From Arenibacter amylolyticus (GTDB lineage Bacteria; Bacteroidota; Bacteroidia; Flavobacteriales; Flavobacteriaceae), in the NCBI RefSeq assembly GCF_002150785.1, contig NZ_MTAZ01000004.1:124001-188000 (forward strand): DNA of 64,000 nucleotides, written 5' to 3'. This document shows positions 25,975 to 36,695 of the stretch, in pieces. Each line of letters begins with the position of its first letter. Position 1 is the stretch's first letter. A program made the translations under genes and the position numbers. The notes below the pieces were generated by a model. The model was not told the origin of the DNA. It ran no database searches and saw only the letters and a program-made list of their open reading frames with translations.

Positions 25975-27960
25975 TTAACTCATATCCAGGGAGAATATTT
26001 TTGGGCGCTCCATGGTTTCGGTATACACATTGCCAAAACGGTCTGTAACCCTAATTTCTAGGGTAGTATCGGGTTCAGAGGCCGAAACCTTAAACAGGTG
26101 TGCCGTATCGTTGGTCACAAAAGCGCCTGTAGGGGTGGCCCCTGCATTAAGTCGCAATGCTTCATAGGATACAATATGCAAGGGGTCTTTGGTATTTACC
26201 CGGGTAACGGCTAGCTTATTGTTGTTTTCGGTTACTTCAATATCCCATTGGCTATCGTACCCCCATAGATTGATCAACACTTCATTGTTCACACTTTTCT
26301 GGGAGTAGGGTTCGGCGTAGGGGGCGAGTGTTTCCTCCGTAGTATTCGGAGCAAATTCGGCAGCGGTTATTTGCACTTGGTTGAGGTCGTAGGTACGGAA
26401 CTGGTAATCTTCTTCAAAACCTATGCTCTTGTAGCGCCATTTAATATCTTTTCCGTTCATCTGCCATATGCTATAACCTCCGGGGCTTCCATCCTTGCAA
26501 ATGTGATTTCCGGCATAACCATCCCTTCCGGTCCACCACCACGTGGCGCATATTGCACCGGTATTGTGCTCCATAAGGTTGGTTTCTTCTTCTACCCTAT
26601 AATTTATATGGGAGTGCCCAGATAGTACGTGTACCGTGGAGAAGTCTTTTAAGCAGTCTACGAGGGTGCTTCCGTTATCCAAGGCATATCCATTCACTTG
26701 GTTTTCGTTGGCATCCAAGGTTGGTCTTTTATACAAGGGGGTATGCATGGCCACTACAATAGGGGTGCTTTTATCGGTAATAGCGGCTAGGTCTTTTTTT
26801 AACCATGCTATTTGTTCTGGACTGATATTGGTATTGTAATTGCGATCCCCCTCATTTCCAACACTTCCACCCGTATTTAGGTATTCTACCGTATCTAACA
26901 CCACGTAGTGCACCTTTCCTAGATTGAAGGAGTAATAGGTGGGGCCTATCACCTCCCTATACTTATTTTCAGCTTCCCAGTCGTCAGCATAATAAGGGTC
27001 GTAATCATGATTCCCTATTACATTAAACACGGGGGAGTGCAGCATATTCATATAGGGAAGGTAGTCGTTCAGTCCAAAGTCATTTCTGTACCAGTAGGTA
27101 TCCCAGGTCATATCGCCTAGGGTAAGCACATATACCTTGGTGCCATCTGCCGCATATTGATCAATGGTTGCATTTACATCCGGTAACACCTTGCCGGTAA
27201 ATTGGTCAATGTCGTTGTTTCTCTTTGCCAAATGCCAATCGGCCATAGGGATTACCACATGGTTATCGTTGTTTACCTTGATCAGGGAAAAATCCCTTTG
27301 GTCTACCGTAGAGGTGTTATTGCTCAATCGCTTAAAGAACTGTGGTGCCTTCCCTACATTGGTTGCCTCGTAATTGGAGGGTAGGGAGATAAAGACAAAC
27401 CCAATTTTCTTTTGCGAGGAAAGGTAATATACCCCTTGATCATCGGTAACGGTCACTTCATACCCGTCGGAAACCACTACTCCTGGAATTCCTTTCCCAT
27501 CGGAATACACCACGCCTTTCACCGTCATGCCCTCAATATCCGGGATGTTGAGATTGGCTACCAAATTTAGGAGTACCGCACCCAAAAGAAGGTTTTCTGC
27601 TCCGCGTACTACATTTATCTGATAACTACCTGTGGTTAATCCGTTAGGCACAGAAAAGGTGACCGTTCCATTGCCAATGGCGGTCACCTCGTTGTTATAG
27701 GTTATAGTGGTGTCTAGGGTGGAGGTCAATTTAATTTGATCGCCCATTTTAAACCCCTTTCCGCTAAGGGTGATGGTTTCCCCTTGTTTTACATCCATGC
27801 TGGAAGGGATGGAGACTCCCGTGATGTTCAGGTTGTTGTCCTCATTAAACTCAACAGAGTCGGTCTTCTGACAGCTGGAAAATGCCAGCCCTATGCCGCT
27901 TATTCCAGCGATGGTTGATAATCCACCTATTTTTATAAATCTTCTTCTCGTATGTTTCAT
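25975..27960 (-). CDS. calcineurin-like phosphoesterase, exported (Tat-type leader)
   Basis: 661 residues. The N-terminus has RRRFIK followed by a hydrophobic segment and SSC, a Tat-like signal with a possible lipobox. An IPT/TIG-like beta domain (about 45-130) and a second beta domain (about 140-215, MetallophosN-like) precede the catalytic domain. That domain shows ADWHL, LGDMTWD, IGNHDYD, AMHTPLY and SGHSH in order, the five metallophosphoesterase motifs. A C-terminal beta domain follows from about 520. It is likely a phosphomonoesterase or phosphodiesterase acting outside the cytoplasm. It is the fourth gene of the SusC operon, 15 bases after the BACON lipoprotein gene. Confidence 0.9.
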   Translation of the reverse strand: MKHTRRRFIKIGGLSTIAGISGIGLAFSSCQKTDSVEFNEDNNLNITGVSIPSSMDVKQGETITLSGKGFKMGDQIKLTSTLDTTITYNNEVTAIGNGTVTFSVPNGLTTGSYQINVVRGAENLLLGAVLLNLVANLNIPDIEGMTVKGVVYSDGKGIPGVVVSDGYEVTVTDDQGVYYLSSQKKIGFVFISLPSNYEATNVGKAPQFFKRLSNNTSTVDQRDFSLIKVNNDNHVVIPMADWHLAKRNNDIDQFTGKVLPDVNATIDQYAADGTKVYVLTLGDMTWDTYWYRNDFGLNDYLPYMNMLHSPVFNVIGNHDYDPYYADDWEAENKYREVIGPTYYSFNLGKVHYVVLDTVEYLNTGGSVGNEGDRNYNTNISPEQIAWLKKDLAAITDKSTPIVVAMHTPLYKRPTLDANENQVNGYALDNGSTLVDCLKDFSTVHVLSGHSHINYRVEEETNLMEHNTGAICATWWWTGRDGYAGNHICKDGSPGGYSIWQMNGKDIKWRYKSIGFEEDYQFRTYDLNQVQITAAEFAPNTTEETLAPYAEPYSQKSVNNEVLINLWGYDSQWDIEVTENNNKLAVTRVNTKDPLHIVSYEALRLNAGATPTGAFVTNDTAHLFKVSASEPDTTLEIRVTDRFGNVYTETMERPKIFSLDMS

Positions 27961-27975
27961 TGCTAGTTGGTGCTA

Positions 27976-29208
27976 TTATTCGATTATTTCTACTTTAATA
28001 TCGTCAATGAAAATACGATTCTTATTAGGGGATGCATTGCGTAGATCATAGTCGCCACCCAGTAGCTTAAAGCGTGTTCCAGCATCGGCTCCGGTAATAG
28101 TGAATTCGTATTGTGCCGATGGCGCCTGCCATACTTCCGTACATTCAGGATCGGCATCATAATCGGGCCAATTATCAATAGTCATGGAGTTTACGCTGAC
28201 GGTTCCGGCACCAAGCACCTCAATATTTAGGGTATTAGCATCCCGTGTACCTTTTAGGGTTTGGTAGGGGACTGCCTTAAAGGTGACACGTACCGTTGCG
28301 GGTTCCTCTAAGTTGGATAAGGCCGGAGAGATTAAATCCCCACCATAATTGGTTTTCCCCAACTTTACAAATCCAGTACGGGCATATACCAGCTTCTGAT
28401 TACTGGAAAAAGTGTTTTCGGTACTGGTCCATCCCATGCCCAACTCTTCCGGGGTCCAGCTATCCATTCTTTTCTCTCCGGTGGTGGTATAGAATATGGT
28501 GCTTCCGTAAGTTAACCAGTTAAAGTTTTCCTCTAGAATAATATTCCCTGCAGACTGGGTAATGATAATTTCCTTGTCTAGACCAGGTTGTTCTGAGGAG
28601 GTAACAGTGACTTTGGTGGAGCGCTCTTCACTGATATTCCTATCGGCAAGGAGTTGTATGCCCTCTTCCGTTACTTCTATTTCGGAAAGCCAGCTACTGT
28701 CTTCTATGGTGTAGGTCCATGAAACATTTGCCTTTACGCCAATGGTGAGTGCTCCCTCTGCAGAGGGTACGGCTATCCCTTTTTCCTCATCATCCAGGGT
28801 GATGTAGGGCACATTGGCCTCTTGATCTACACGGAACAATAGTGGCTGCTCTTTTCCATCAACCACAAAGATGAAGTTTATGGTGCGCGGGTCAAAGGTG
28901 TCGTTTTCCGAAACGATGATTTTAAAAATACCGTCGTCCTTTCCTTCTGTAGGGAAGGTCTTTGCCCAATTCACCTCTTCTTGCGGTATAATCTGCCATG
29001 GACGGTTAGAGCGTACCACATAACTTTTGGTGTTGCCACTAACACCCACTTCCAATCCGGTAGGGTTTTCCTCTATCGCGAAGAATGGCTCCCCGGAAAA
29101 CTCGCTGTCATCATCACTGCACGCGGTAAAGGTTAGGGATAGTGAGAACAGGGCCAATAGAAGCACTAACCCAATCCCGCTTTTTGTTTTATTATTAGTC
29201 GTATACAT
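27976..29208 (-). CDS. BACON-domain surface lipoprotein
   Basis: 410 residues with a lipobox (FTAC, about Cys30) followed by acidic residues SDDDSE, the type of lipoprotein export signal that sends proteins to the Bacteroidota cell surface. Two BACON-like repeats occupy about 50-220 (RSNRPWQI, then VKANVSWTYTIEDSSWLSEI and ITQSAG). Residues about 225-410 are a jelly-roll-like domain ending RIFIDDIKVEIIE. In SusCD loci such proteins bind the glycan or other substrate at the surface. It lies 21 bases after susD. Confidence 0.82.
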   Translation of the reverse strand: MYTTNNKTKSGIGLVLLLALFSLSLTFTACSDDDSEFSGEPFFAIEENPTGLEVGVSGNTKSYVVRSNRPWQIIPQEEVNWAKTFPTEGKDDGIFKIIVSENDTFDPRTINFIFVVDGKEQPLLFRVDQEANVPYITLDDEEKGIAVPSAEGALTIGVKANVSWTYTIEDSSWLSEIEVTEEGIQLLADRNISEERSTKVTVTSSEQPGLDKEIIITQSAGNIILEENFNWLTYGSTIFYTTTGEKRMDSWTPEELGMGWTSTENTFSSNQKLVYARTGFVKLGKTNYGGDLISPALSNLEEPATVRVTFKAVPYQTLKGTRDANTLNIEVLGAGTVSVNSMTIDNWPDYDADPECTEVWQAPSAQYEFTITGADAGTRFKLLGGDYDLRNASPNKNRIFIDDIKVEIIE

Positions 29209-29229
29209 GATTATTGTTTTTTACGGTTG

Positions 29230-30804
29230 TTATTTTCCTTCCTCAATGGCTTGTTTACTCCACCATACCGGTGTTTTCATATTATTATCCCCTCCCATTC
29301 GCTGTAGGGCTTGCTGTGCATTTTCATTGTTCGTAGCCATGGTAGTGGTAGGATAAGCAAAACGGGTTGGAAGAATATAATCATTAAACACCGCTCCGTT
29401 CCCGATGGTTAAATTGGGATATCCGGTACGTCGGTATTCATGATAGGCTTCCATTCCAACAAAGAATAAAGCCAAGTATTTCTGGTTCCCAATCAGTTCT
29501 TCCTTATTGGTAGCTGCATCCCAAGAAGCGAGTTCGGAAGAAAGGAGCTTGGTAATATCCTCAGTGGTAACGGTAACTGGCACCTCGCTGTATGCGCCCA
29601 TTTCGGCCCATCTTTCCACGGAAGCCGTAACGGCGCTTTCGTAATAGGTCTTGGCTGCGGCTTCCCCTCCAGGAATTCTTCCCTTTAAGGCTGCTTCTGC
29701 CAATATAAACTGCACCTCGGCATAGTCCATATAGGTTCCGGGAGCATCGGGTCTTACAAATACGGCTGCATTGAGCCAAGACGAACCGCGGTCTGCAGTG
29801 CTCTGATCCTGTTCCGATACCCCAGCTATGGTACCCTTCCAGATATTGTCTGGATTAACGTTTACGTTGGGATTCTTCTTTCCATAAATGGGAAGACGTG
29901 GATCTTCGTAGGTTTGATTGCCGTTTCCATCGGTTACTACGGTCATCTTTATTAGTTGCTCGGTTAGTTTTCTACCCGAACTGGTAAAGTCCCCTTCGTT
30001 GCTATTGGCAAACTGACTTCTATAGGGATCATTTCCAGAGAAGATTACCGTTGCATTATCTGCATTGGAGGTGAAAATGGGGAATTTGTCCGGATTGTTA
30101 AGAATTTCATTCATTTTTGCACCGGTCTTCATTTCACTTCTTCCGCTCACCCTATTGAGTAATCTTAGGTATAGGGAGTTGTTGAATTTTTGCCACTGCT
30201 CCATATTCCCATTGTACATACCATCTAGGGAAGGTTTGGCAAATACGGGTTTGGTAGCATAAATAGCATTGGCGGTTAATAAATCATTGAACATCTGCTC
30301 GTATACTTCCTTTTGGGAGTCGAACTTGGGCTTGGTGGTTCCATTTGGTTTTCTTGCCGAAAAAGCTTCGGAGTAGGGAACATCCCCAAACATGTCTGTT
30401 AGGTTACTCATATACAATACTTTTAAGGTAAGGGCAATAGCTTCCAAGGAAGCTTGGTTCTGCTCTTGACTCAAATCGTACATGTGCAGTGCGTTGTTGG
30501 CGTAACGGGTATATAGATTCCACACACTTTGCCAGTTCCCGTCACTAATAAAGTAACGGTGCTCTTGTCTGGTAGTACCACCGGTAAAGGCGGTAAACTG
30601 TATAAGCTCATTGTTCCAATACCAGGAGTAGTACATCCAGGCATTGGCACCATTATAGAGCAAGGGCTCAAACATACCGCTTGCTTGTATTTCCCCAACA
30701 GTGGTCCTATTAGGGTTGGTATTTATCTCTTCAAAATCAGAGGTACAGGAAAAGGTAATTCCCGTTATAAATCCAATTAACATTATTTTTTTCAAATTGT
30801 TCAT
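29230..30804 (-). CDS. SusD/RagB-like nutrient-binding outer-membrane lipoprotein
   Basis: 524 residues with a lipobox (FSC, about Cys20). The start TSDFEEINTNPNRTT, the helical region LTLKVLYMSNLTDMFGDVPYSEAF and the C-terminal QVNGYP-like stretch are typical of the SusD-like_2 group. SusD proteins form a lid over the SusC barrel and deliver ligand to it. It lies 11 bases downstream of susC. The SusD-like_2 type is often paired with loci for non-starch substrates, but the ligand cannot be read from the sequence. Confidence 0.92.
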   Translation of the reverse strand: MNNLKKIMLIGFITGITFSCTSDFEEINTNPNRTTVGEIQASGMFEPLLYNGANAWMYYSWYWNNELIQFTAFTGGTTRQEHRYFISDGNWQSVWNLYTRYANNALHMYDLSQEQNQASLEAIALTLKVLYMSNLTDMFGDVPYSEAFSARKPNGTTKPKFDSQKEVYEQMFNDLLTANAIYATKPVFAKPSLDGMYNGNMEQWQKFNNSLYLRLLNRVSGRSEMKTGAKMNEILNNPDKFPIFTSNADNATVIFSGNDPYRSQFANSNEGDFTSSGRKLTEQLIKMTVVTDGNGNQTYEDPRLPIYGKKNPNVNVNPDNIWKGTIAGVSEQDQSTADRGSSWLNAAVFVRPDAPGTYMDYAEVQFILAEAALKGRIPGGEAAAKTYYESAVTASVERWAEMGAYSEVPVTVTTEDITKLLSSELASWDAATNKEELIGNQKYLALFFVGMEAYHEYRRTGYPNLTIGNGAVFNDYILPTRFAYPTTTMATNNENAQQALQRMGGDNNMKTPVWWSKQAIEEGK

Positions 30805-30815
30805 ATCCTGATTAT

Positions 30816-33800
30816 TTAGAATGAGAATTTTACGTTAAAACCATAAGATCTTGTCATGGGGAAAGACATGGATTCTATCCCTTTATGGATTTGGGATCCA
30901 TTGACCATTCCTGTTTCCGGATCGTATTGGGGGAAATCTGTGATGGTAAACAGGTTAGTGGCGTAAACCCCTAGGCTTATCTGCTGAAATACATCTGTCC
31001 TATCCAAGAAACGCTGTGGTAATTGGTAATCCAATCGCACTTCCTTCAACTTTAAAAAGGAGGTGTCAAAAGTATTCATCTCCGTATTATTTCGGTTCCA
31101 GATATAGGAGTTGTAATAACTCTGAATGCTTTTGGTAACCGTATTGTTTTTGGTGTAACTCACGGATCCATCGGTATTGGTTACCACATTTACTCCAGGG
31201 TGAACCAATCCATCATACCTTCCTTCCAAGGAATTTTTCAACTTTCCTTGATATGAAAGTGCAAAGTTGGTCACGGAAAAGGTATTTCCACCCATTTGTC
31301 CGGTAAAGGCGGCCGATAGAGATAGGTTTTTATACCTAAATCGCTGTACCATACCTCCCCTCCAATCGGGGTTTACTTTTCCAATTCTACGATCAGGAGA
31401 TTCATCCAGTATGGGATATCCGTCGGCATTTACAATATGCATTCCCGAAGCATCTACCTGCTCTCCATTCTCATCCGTATAAAAGGATCCTTCCGGTGCG
31501 CGCTGAAAACCTCTTCCGTAGATAACGTGCATTTCTTCGCCTACATAGGAATAGATGTAGGTACGGCCTCCAATAGTGGTTCCCATATTGGTTTGTAATG
31601 GTTCATTGGGATCCCATCCGTCTTGTAGGCTCACTAATTTATTATTGTTCTTAGACCAAGTAAGGTCAAAGGACCAATCGAAATCTTGGGTTCTCACTGG
31701 TGCAAAATTTGCTGACACTTCCAGTCCCTGATTCGTAATTTCCCCTGCATTAATTTTCATGCCGGTTGCTCCTGTAATTTGATCTACATCTACGGACACA
31801 ATTTGGTTGGTGGTAGAGGAGTGGTACCAGGTTACATCAAAAGAGACCCTATTTTTAAAGAGTTTCGCTTCTAGTCCTGCTTCCCAGCTTTCCACATTCT
31901 CCGGTTTAATTAACGGATCTGGGATGGTGCCTGGTAAGGTATAACCACCGGGGTAGGAGGAGTTTCCGTAGTATTGGTCCAGGGAATAGGGTGAGGTATC
32001 GTTTCCTACGTTTGCCCATGAAAACCGTAATTTGGCAAAATCTACCCAGGGTGCGTTCTGCTTAAAATCTAGGACTCTATCCATCAAGATACTAGTGGCC
32101 ACCGAGGGGTAAAAGAAGGACCAGTTGCCTCTAGAAAGGGTACTAGACCAGTCGTTACGTCCAGTGACATCCACAAAATAGGTTCCGTCCCAGCTAAAGG
32201 AAGCCATTCCAAATAAACTATTTACTACCTTTCTACTGCGATAATTATAGGGCTCTGGAATTACCCCAGTAGGTAGGTTGTTGGTATGATAAATACCCTC
32301 TTCACCAAGTTTGTCCAAGGTAAGTCTGTTGTTGTAGTATTCGTTGATTCTATTGTTGCCCCCTACGAAAGTAGAAAGACCAAAACGGCCATCTGCTAGG
32401 TCATCGTTGGTATAGCGCAACATAAAATCATTATTGTTTTCTATAACACGTACGGTTTGTTCACGGTAAAATCCGTCATGATAGCCAGTGGTGTAAAAGG
32501 GTCTTCTCTGGGTACGGAACTCATCGGACCAGTCCAGTCCAGAACCAACGTCTAGCGTTAATCCTTCCATTAGATCAAAGGTGAGTCCAACATTTCCGAA
32601 AACTCTGTTTTTATCGTAAGCATTGGTTGCCTCGTATAAGGTTCTGTATGGGTTAAAGCCATTGGTGGAAGGATACACTAATCCTTGGCCGTTTTCGCCA
32701 CCAGCAAACCAATTGGCATAATTGTACCGTCCTTCAAAATACTCTTCCTTCCAAGCATCAATACTATTCACGTTAAATCCCCAGACCAATGCGTACATGG
32801 GGTTGCTGGCGCTATACCCACCGCCGGGCATGTTGTCACTATTTTTAAGGTAATAGTTGATCTTGGTATTGAATTTTATTTTATCGCTGATGGGCGTATT
32901 AAAGGCTAAGGAAACGGTCTTTTTATCAAAGCCCGTATTGGGTAAGATCCAATCGTTCTTATAGTCGGTCACCGAAAAACGGGTAGACGTTCCTTTACCA
33001 TTGCTTCCGCTTAGACTAACGGTATTGCTGGTGGTTAAGCCAGTTCGGAATAGGCCCGTATACCAATCGTCCTGGTACTGCCAAGGTAATTTTGTGAACT
33101 CGCCCGTATCCCAGTTTTTGGAGGCGTATAGATAGCGCAATTTTCCTGGGTCAAACTTTTCTCCAAAAGTATATCTGGAGTAACGTCTTGGGACGGCTAC
33201 CCCATCCGGGGCCATATCTTCGCTCAATTCCCAAAGGGAATATTCACCTGCTCCCATATCAGAGCCATTTCCATATTCTGTTTGAAAATCAGGAAAGTAT
33301 CCCGCTTGTTCAAAGGTCACGGAAGAACTAACACTTACCCCAAGGCCTTTGCTTTTTCTTCCAGATTTAGTGGTGATTACAATGGCACCGTTTGCGGCAC
33401 GTGATCCGTAGAGTGCAGCTGCTGCCGGACCTTTTAGGACCGAAACCGAAGCAATATCATCGGGGTTGATGTCACTCATACCATTTCCATAATCTATCGG
33501 GGCATCCCCTTGTGCATAGTTACTTACACTTTTGGTGGCAGTAGCTCCAGAAGTTACAGGGACCCCGTCTATTACAAAAAGCGCCTCGTTGCTCCCGTAG
33601 TTTAAAGATTGGTCTCCCCTTAAGGTAACCCTCATAGATCCACTTGGTCCAGTCCCTGCCTGATCAAAGGTTAATCCGGCTACCTTTCCAGACATGCCGT
33701 TTAACCAGTTGCCGGTAACTGTTTTGTTTATTTCTTCACCGTCTACTTTGGCAATGGAATACCCTAGGGACTTTTCTTCCCTGGTAATATTAAGGGCGGT

Positions 33801-34115
33801 AACCACAACCTCGTCTAGGGCAGCTGCATCCTCTTGCATTGCAATTTCCAAGTGGTCGCCAGCACGTGCTGTTAGTTCTTGGGTAACGTATCCTATAAAA
33901 GAAACAGCCAAAGTTATTTCCTTCTTGCTAGCTTGTAGGCTAAAGACCCCGTCAAAATCGGTAACTACCCCATTGTTGGTGCCTTTTTCTAGAACTGTAG
34001 CACCCGGCAAGGGAGTTCCATCGGCATAAACAGTACCCGTTACTGTTTGTCCGTACGAAAACGACGTTATCGCAAATAACATCAGTAGCGTAAAAAGTTG
34101 GTCAATTTTTCTCAT
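30816..34115 (-). CDS. SusC/RagA family TonB-linked outer-membrane protein
   Basis: 1099 residues with a signal peptide (about 1-22, SFSYGQ). A carboxypeptidase-regulatory-like domain (GTVYADGTPLPGATVLEKG) is followed by the SusC motif LDEVVVTAL, the plug domain (NEALFVIDGVPV, VLKGPAAAALYGSRAANGAI) and a long barrel ending NVKFSF. It is the importer of the pair with SusD. It begins a four-gene operon (SusC, SusD, BACON lipoprotein, phosphoesterase). The upstream region has a -7 element overlapped by direct repeats, suggesting regulated expression. Confidence 0.95.
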   Translation of the reverse strand: MRKIDQLFTLLMLFAITSFSYGQTVTGTVYADGTPLPGATVLEKGTNNGVVTDFDGVFSLQASKKEITLAVSFIGYVTQELTARAGDHLEIAMQEDAAALDEVVVTALNITREEKSLGYSIAKVDGEEINKTVTGNWLNGMSGKVAGLTFDQAGTGPSGSMRVTLRGDQSLNYGSNEALFVIDGVPVTSGATATKSVSNYAQGDAPIDYGNGMSDINPDDIASVSVLKGPAAAALYGSRAANGAIVITTKSGRKSKGLGVSVSSSVTFEQAGYFPDFQTEYGNGSDMGAGEYSLWELSEDMAPDGVAVPRRYSRYTFGEKFDPGKLRYLYASKNWDTGEFTKLPWQYQDDWYTGLFRTGLTTSNTVSLSGSNGKGTSTRFSVTDYKNDWILPNTGFDKKTVSLAFNTPISDKIKFNTKINYYLKNSDNMPGGGYSASNPMYALVWGFNVNSIDAWKEEYFEGRYNYANWFAGGENGQGLVYPSTNGFNPYRTLYEATNAYDKNRVFGNVGLTFDLMEGLTLDVGSGLDWSDEFRTQRRPFYTTGYHDGFYREQTVRVIENNNDFMLRYTNDDLADGRFGLSTFVGGNNRINEYYNNRLTLDKLGEEGIYHTNNLPTGVIPEPYNYRSRKVVNSLFGMASFSWDGTYFVDVTGRNDWSSTLSRGNWSFFYPSVATSILMDRVLDFKQNAPWVDFAKLRFSWANVGNDTSPYSLDQYYGNSSYPGGYTLPGTIPDPLIKPENVESWEAGLEAKLFKNRVSFDVTWYHSSTTNQIVSVDVDQITGATGMKINAGEITNQGLEVSANFAPVRTQDFDWSFDLTWSKNNNKLVSLQDGWDPNEPLQTNMGTTIGGRTYIYSYVGEEMHVIYGRGFQRAPEGSFYTDENGEQVDASGMHIVNADGYPILDESPDRRIGKVNPDWRGGMVQRFRYKNLSLSAAFTGQMGGNTFSVTNFALSYQGKLKNSLEGRYDGLVHPGVNVVTNTDGSVSYTKNNTVTKSIQSYYNSYIWNRNNTEMNTFDTSFLKLKEVRLDYQLPQRFLDRTDVFQQISLGVYATNLFTITDFPQYDPETGMVNGSQIHKGIESMSFPMTRSYGFNVKFSF

Positions 34116-34441
34116 GAGAATTTAATTATTTAATAATTCTTGGTCAAATATAGATGCTTGGTTAATGCTTGGTATTAAGGGAATATTAAGTTCCTGATTC
34201 GTCAATTTTGGTTTATTTTAAAAGGTTGATCAATAACACTTTGGGAATTAAAATGGAGATGTTGCATAGAAGTATGGTTTCGAATTGTTATTTACATTAC
34301 TCAATAATACATAATTAATCTGTATTTAAAAACAAAGTGAAATTATTGAAAGATTAATGAAACAAAATGGTCCTTGTTACGATTGAATAAGGGGGTGCTT
34401 GTACCAGTTTTTAGTTTCGATTGTTTTCTAGTGTCCTTAGT
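34116..34441. other. intergenic region between glpF and susC
   Basis: 326 bases, AT-rich. It holds the susC promoter and direct repeats (next entry). I see no hairpin good enough to be called a glpF terminator, so some read-through from glpDKF into susC is conceivable. Confidence 0.45.
34145..34173 (-). promoter_or_regulatory. susC promoter with direct repeats
   Basis: Minus-strand TATATTTG (34145-34152) matches TAnnTTTG, 30 bases before the susC start. Just upstream the 9-mer ACCAAGCAT occurs twice, 11 bases apart, in the place where a -33 element would be; no TTG is found there. This looks like a binding site for an activator or repressor. Confidence 0.5.
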
Positions 34442-35176
34442 TTAGGGATGTGAGAGTGCCAACATAAGTAGGGCGGCTAGGGTTCCTCCCATTATGGGTC
34501 CTACTACGGGTATCCATGCATAGCTCCAGTCGCTGTTTCCCTTTCCCCGTATGGGCAAGATGGCATGGATAATCCGTGGTCCTAGGTCTCTGGCTGGATT
34601 GATGGCATATCCAGTGGTTCCGCCCAAAGACAAGCCAATGGCCCAGACAACAAAGGCAACTGGTAGGGCTCCCAAGGATCCAAGTCCAATCACTGTTTCT
34701 TGGTCTACGATGGTGGCATCCGTAAAATACAGCACTGCAAATATCAAAACAAAGGTGCCTATGAGCTCACTTATAAAATTGGCTCCGGTATTCCGGATGG
34801 CGGGATCTGTACAGAACACCGCTTTTTTTAAGCCGTTATCCATGGTGGCATCAAAGTGTTTCTTGTACATAGCCCAAACTAGAAAGGCTCCCATCATGGC
34901 GCCAATAAATTGCGCCAAGACATAGGAAGGGACCTCCATCCAAGGGAAGAGGCCTGCTACAGCTAGGCTTATGCTTACTGCCGGATTGAGGTGGGCGCCA
35001 CTATAAGGGGCCGCTACCACAACACCTACATAGACGGCCAATGCCCAGCCGGTGGTGATTACAATCCATCCGCTGTTTTGGCCTTTGGTTAGGTTTAAGA
35101 CTACATTGGCCACCACGCCGCCTCCTAGGAGGATTAATAGCATGGTGCCGATAATTTCTGCAATAAATGGCGTCAT
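34442..35176 (-). CDS. glpF: glycerol facilitator (aquaglyceroporin) GlpF
   Basis: 244 residues, six membrane segments plus two NPA half-helices: HLNPAVS (about 63-69) and YAINPARDLGPR (about 196-207). The Asp after the second NPA motif (NPARD) is characteristic of glycerol-conducting GlpF rather than water-only aquaporins. It passes glycerol across the inner membrane by diffusion, with trapping by GlpK. It lies 21 bases after glpK in the glpDKF operon. Confidence 0.94.
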   Translation of the reverse strand: MTPFIAEIIGTMLLILLGGGVVANVVLNLTKGQNSGWIVITTGWALAVYVGVVVAAPYSGAHLNPAVSISLAVAGLFPWMEVPSYVLAQFIGAMMGAFLVWAMYKKHFDATMDNGLKKAVFCTDPAIRNTGANFISELIGTFVLIFAVLYFTDATIVDQETVIGLGSLGALPVAFVVWAIGLSLGGTTGYAINPARDLGPRIIHAILPIRGKGNSDWSYAWIPVVGPIMGGTLAALLMLALSHP

Positions 35177-35197
35177 AATTAATTGGTTTAGTGGTTA

Positions 35198-36694
35198 TTA
35201 GTTTTGTTTGGCCCAATGTTGTAGCGCGTCAATGGCCCGGTGCCAACCTTTGATCCCTTCTTCAATTGTGGCCCGATTTTCGGTTGGGGTAAAATTCACA
35301 TCGGTTTGCCATATTTTTTGAATTTCTTCCAAGTCTTTCCAGTAACCTACCGCCAATCCGGCTAGGTATGCGGCTCCCATTACCGTGGTTTCTATCACTT
35401 TGGGGCGCACTGTGTTGGTATTGAGTACATCAGATTGGAACTGCATCATCAGTTTGTTTACCGTAGCGCCTCCATCCACTCGTAGCTCTTTTATGCTCAC
35501 TCCAGAATCGGCCTCCATGGCCTTTAAAACATCCATGGTCTGGTAGGCTATGGACTCTAGGGAAGCCCTAGCAATATGGGCGTCGGTGGTGCCACGAGTG
35601 AGCCCAAAGAGGGTGCCCTGAGCCCGCTGGTTCCAATAGGGTGCCCCTAAACCTGCAAATGCAGGGACAAAGTAAACCCCGTCCGAATTCAGTGCCATAT
35701 TGGCTAATTTTTCCACGTCCGACGACTGATTGATTATATTGAGGCCGTCCCTTAGCCATTGCACCACTGCCCCTGCAATAAAAATACTTCCCTCTAAGGC
35801 ATACTGAGTTTTTCCGTTGATCTTCCATGCTACTGTGGTAAGTAGATTATTAGTAGAAATAATGGGTTTGTCCCCGATGTTCATGAGCATAAAGCATCCA
35901 GTGCCATAGGTGTTTTTCACCATGCCAGGTTTGGTGCACATCTGTCCAAATAGGGCAGCTTGTTGATCTCCCGCTATACCGGCGATAGGAATTTTTTGTG
36001 CAAAGAAATTGGGGTGTGTATAGCCGTAAACCTCACTGGATTGCTTCACTTGGGGCAACATGCTTTCAGGGATGTTGAACAGCTCCAAAAGTTCTTTGTC
36101 CCATTCCAGGGTGTTGATATTGAATAGTAGGGTCCTGCTGGCATTGGTTACATCGGTAATGTGGAGATTTCCTTGCGTCATTTTCCAGATCAACCAGGAG
36201 TCTATGGTGCCAAATAACAACTCCCCGGCATTGGCGCGTTCTCTTGCCCCGGCCACATTATCTAAGATCCACTTCACCTTGGTGGCCGAGAAGTAGGAGT
36301 CTATGACCAATCCCGTTTTTTCCCTAATTAAGTCCGATTTTCCCTTCTCCTTAAGTTCGTCACAGTAGTCGGCCGTTCGTTTATCCTGCCATACAATGGC
36401 GTTGTACACGGGTTCCCCGGTATTTTTGTCCCAGACCACAGTGGTTTCCCGCTGATTGGTGATCCCAATGGCTGCTATATTGGCGCCGCTGAGTCCTTTT
36501 TTGGTAACTACCTCTGCGGCCATGCCAGCTTGGGCAGACCAAATTTCAATGGGGTCGTGCTCTACCCATCCCGGTTTGGGAAAGTACTGGGTAAATTCTT
36601 TTTGGGCGGTGGAAACTATGTTGCCCTTCTTGTCAAAAATAATAGCCCGAGAGCTGGTTGTGCCCTGGTCAAGAGCAAGAATAAATTTCTCCAT
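35198..36694 (-). CDS. glpK: glycerol kinase GlpK
   Basis: 498 residues, normal for GlpK, which phosphorylates glycerol to sn-glycerol-3-phosphate in the cytoplasm. Visible family motifs are [10 protein letters not shown] (9-18), [12 protein letters not shown], the catalytic-domain segment [13 protein letters not shown] and [16 protein letters not shown] near the C-terminus. Its ATG is one base after the glpD stop, a very tight arrangement that implies coupled translation. Confidence 0.96.
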   Translation of the reverse strand: MEKFILALDQGTTSSRAIIFDKKGNIVSTAQKEFTQYFPKPGWVEHDPIEIWSAQAGMAAEVVTKKGLSGANIAAIGITNQRETTVVWDKNTGEPVYNAIVWQDKRTADYCDELKEKGKSDLIREKTGLVIDSYFSATKVKWILDNVAGARERANAGELLFGTIDSWLIWKMTQGNLHITDVTNASRTLLFNINTLEWDKELLELFNIPESMLPQVKQSSEVYGYTHPNFFAQKIPIAGIAGDQQAALFGQMCTKPGMVKNTYGTGCFMLMNIGDKPIISTNNLLTTVAWKINGKTQYALEGSIFIAGAVVQWLRDGLNIINQSSDVEKLANMALNSDGVYFVPAFAGLGAPYWNQRAQGTLFGLTRGTTDAHIARASLESIAYQTMDVLKAMEADSGVSIKELRVDGGATVNKLMMQFQSDVLNTNTVRPKVIETTVMGAAYLAGLAVGYWKDLEEIQKIWQTDVNFTPTENRATIEEGIKGWHRAIDALQHWAKQN

Positions 36695-36695
36695 A

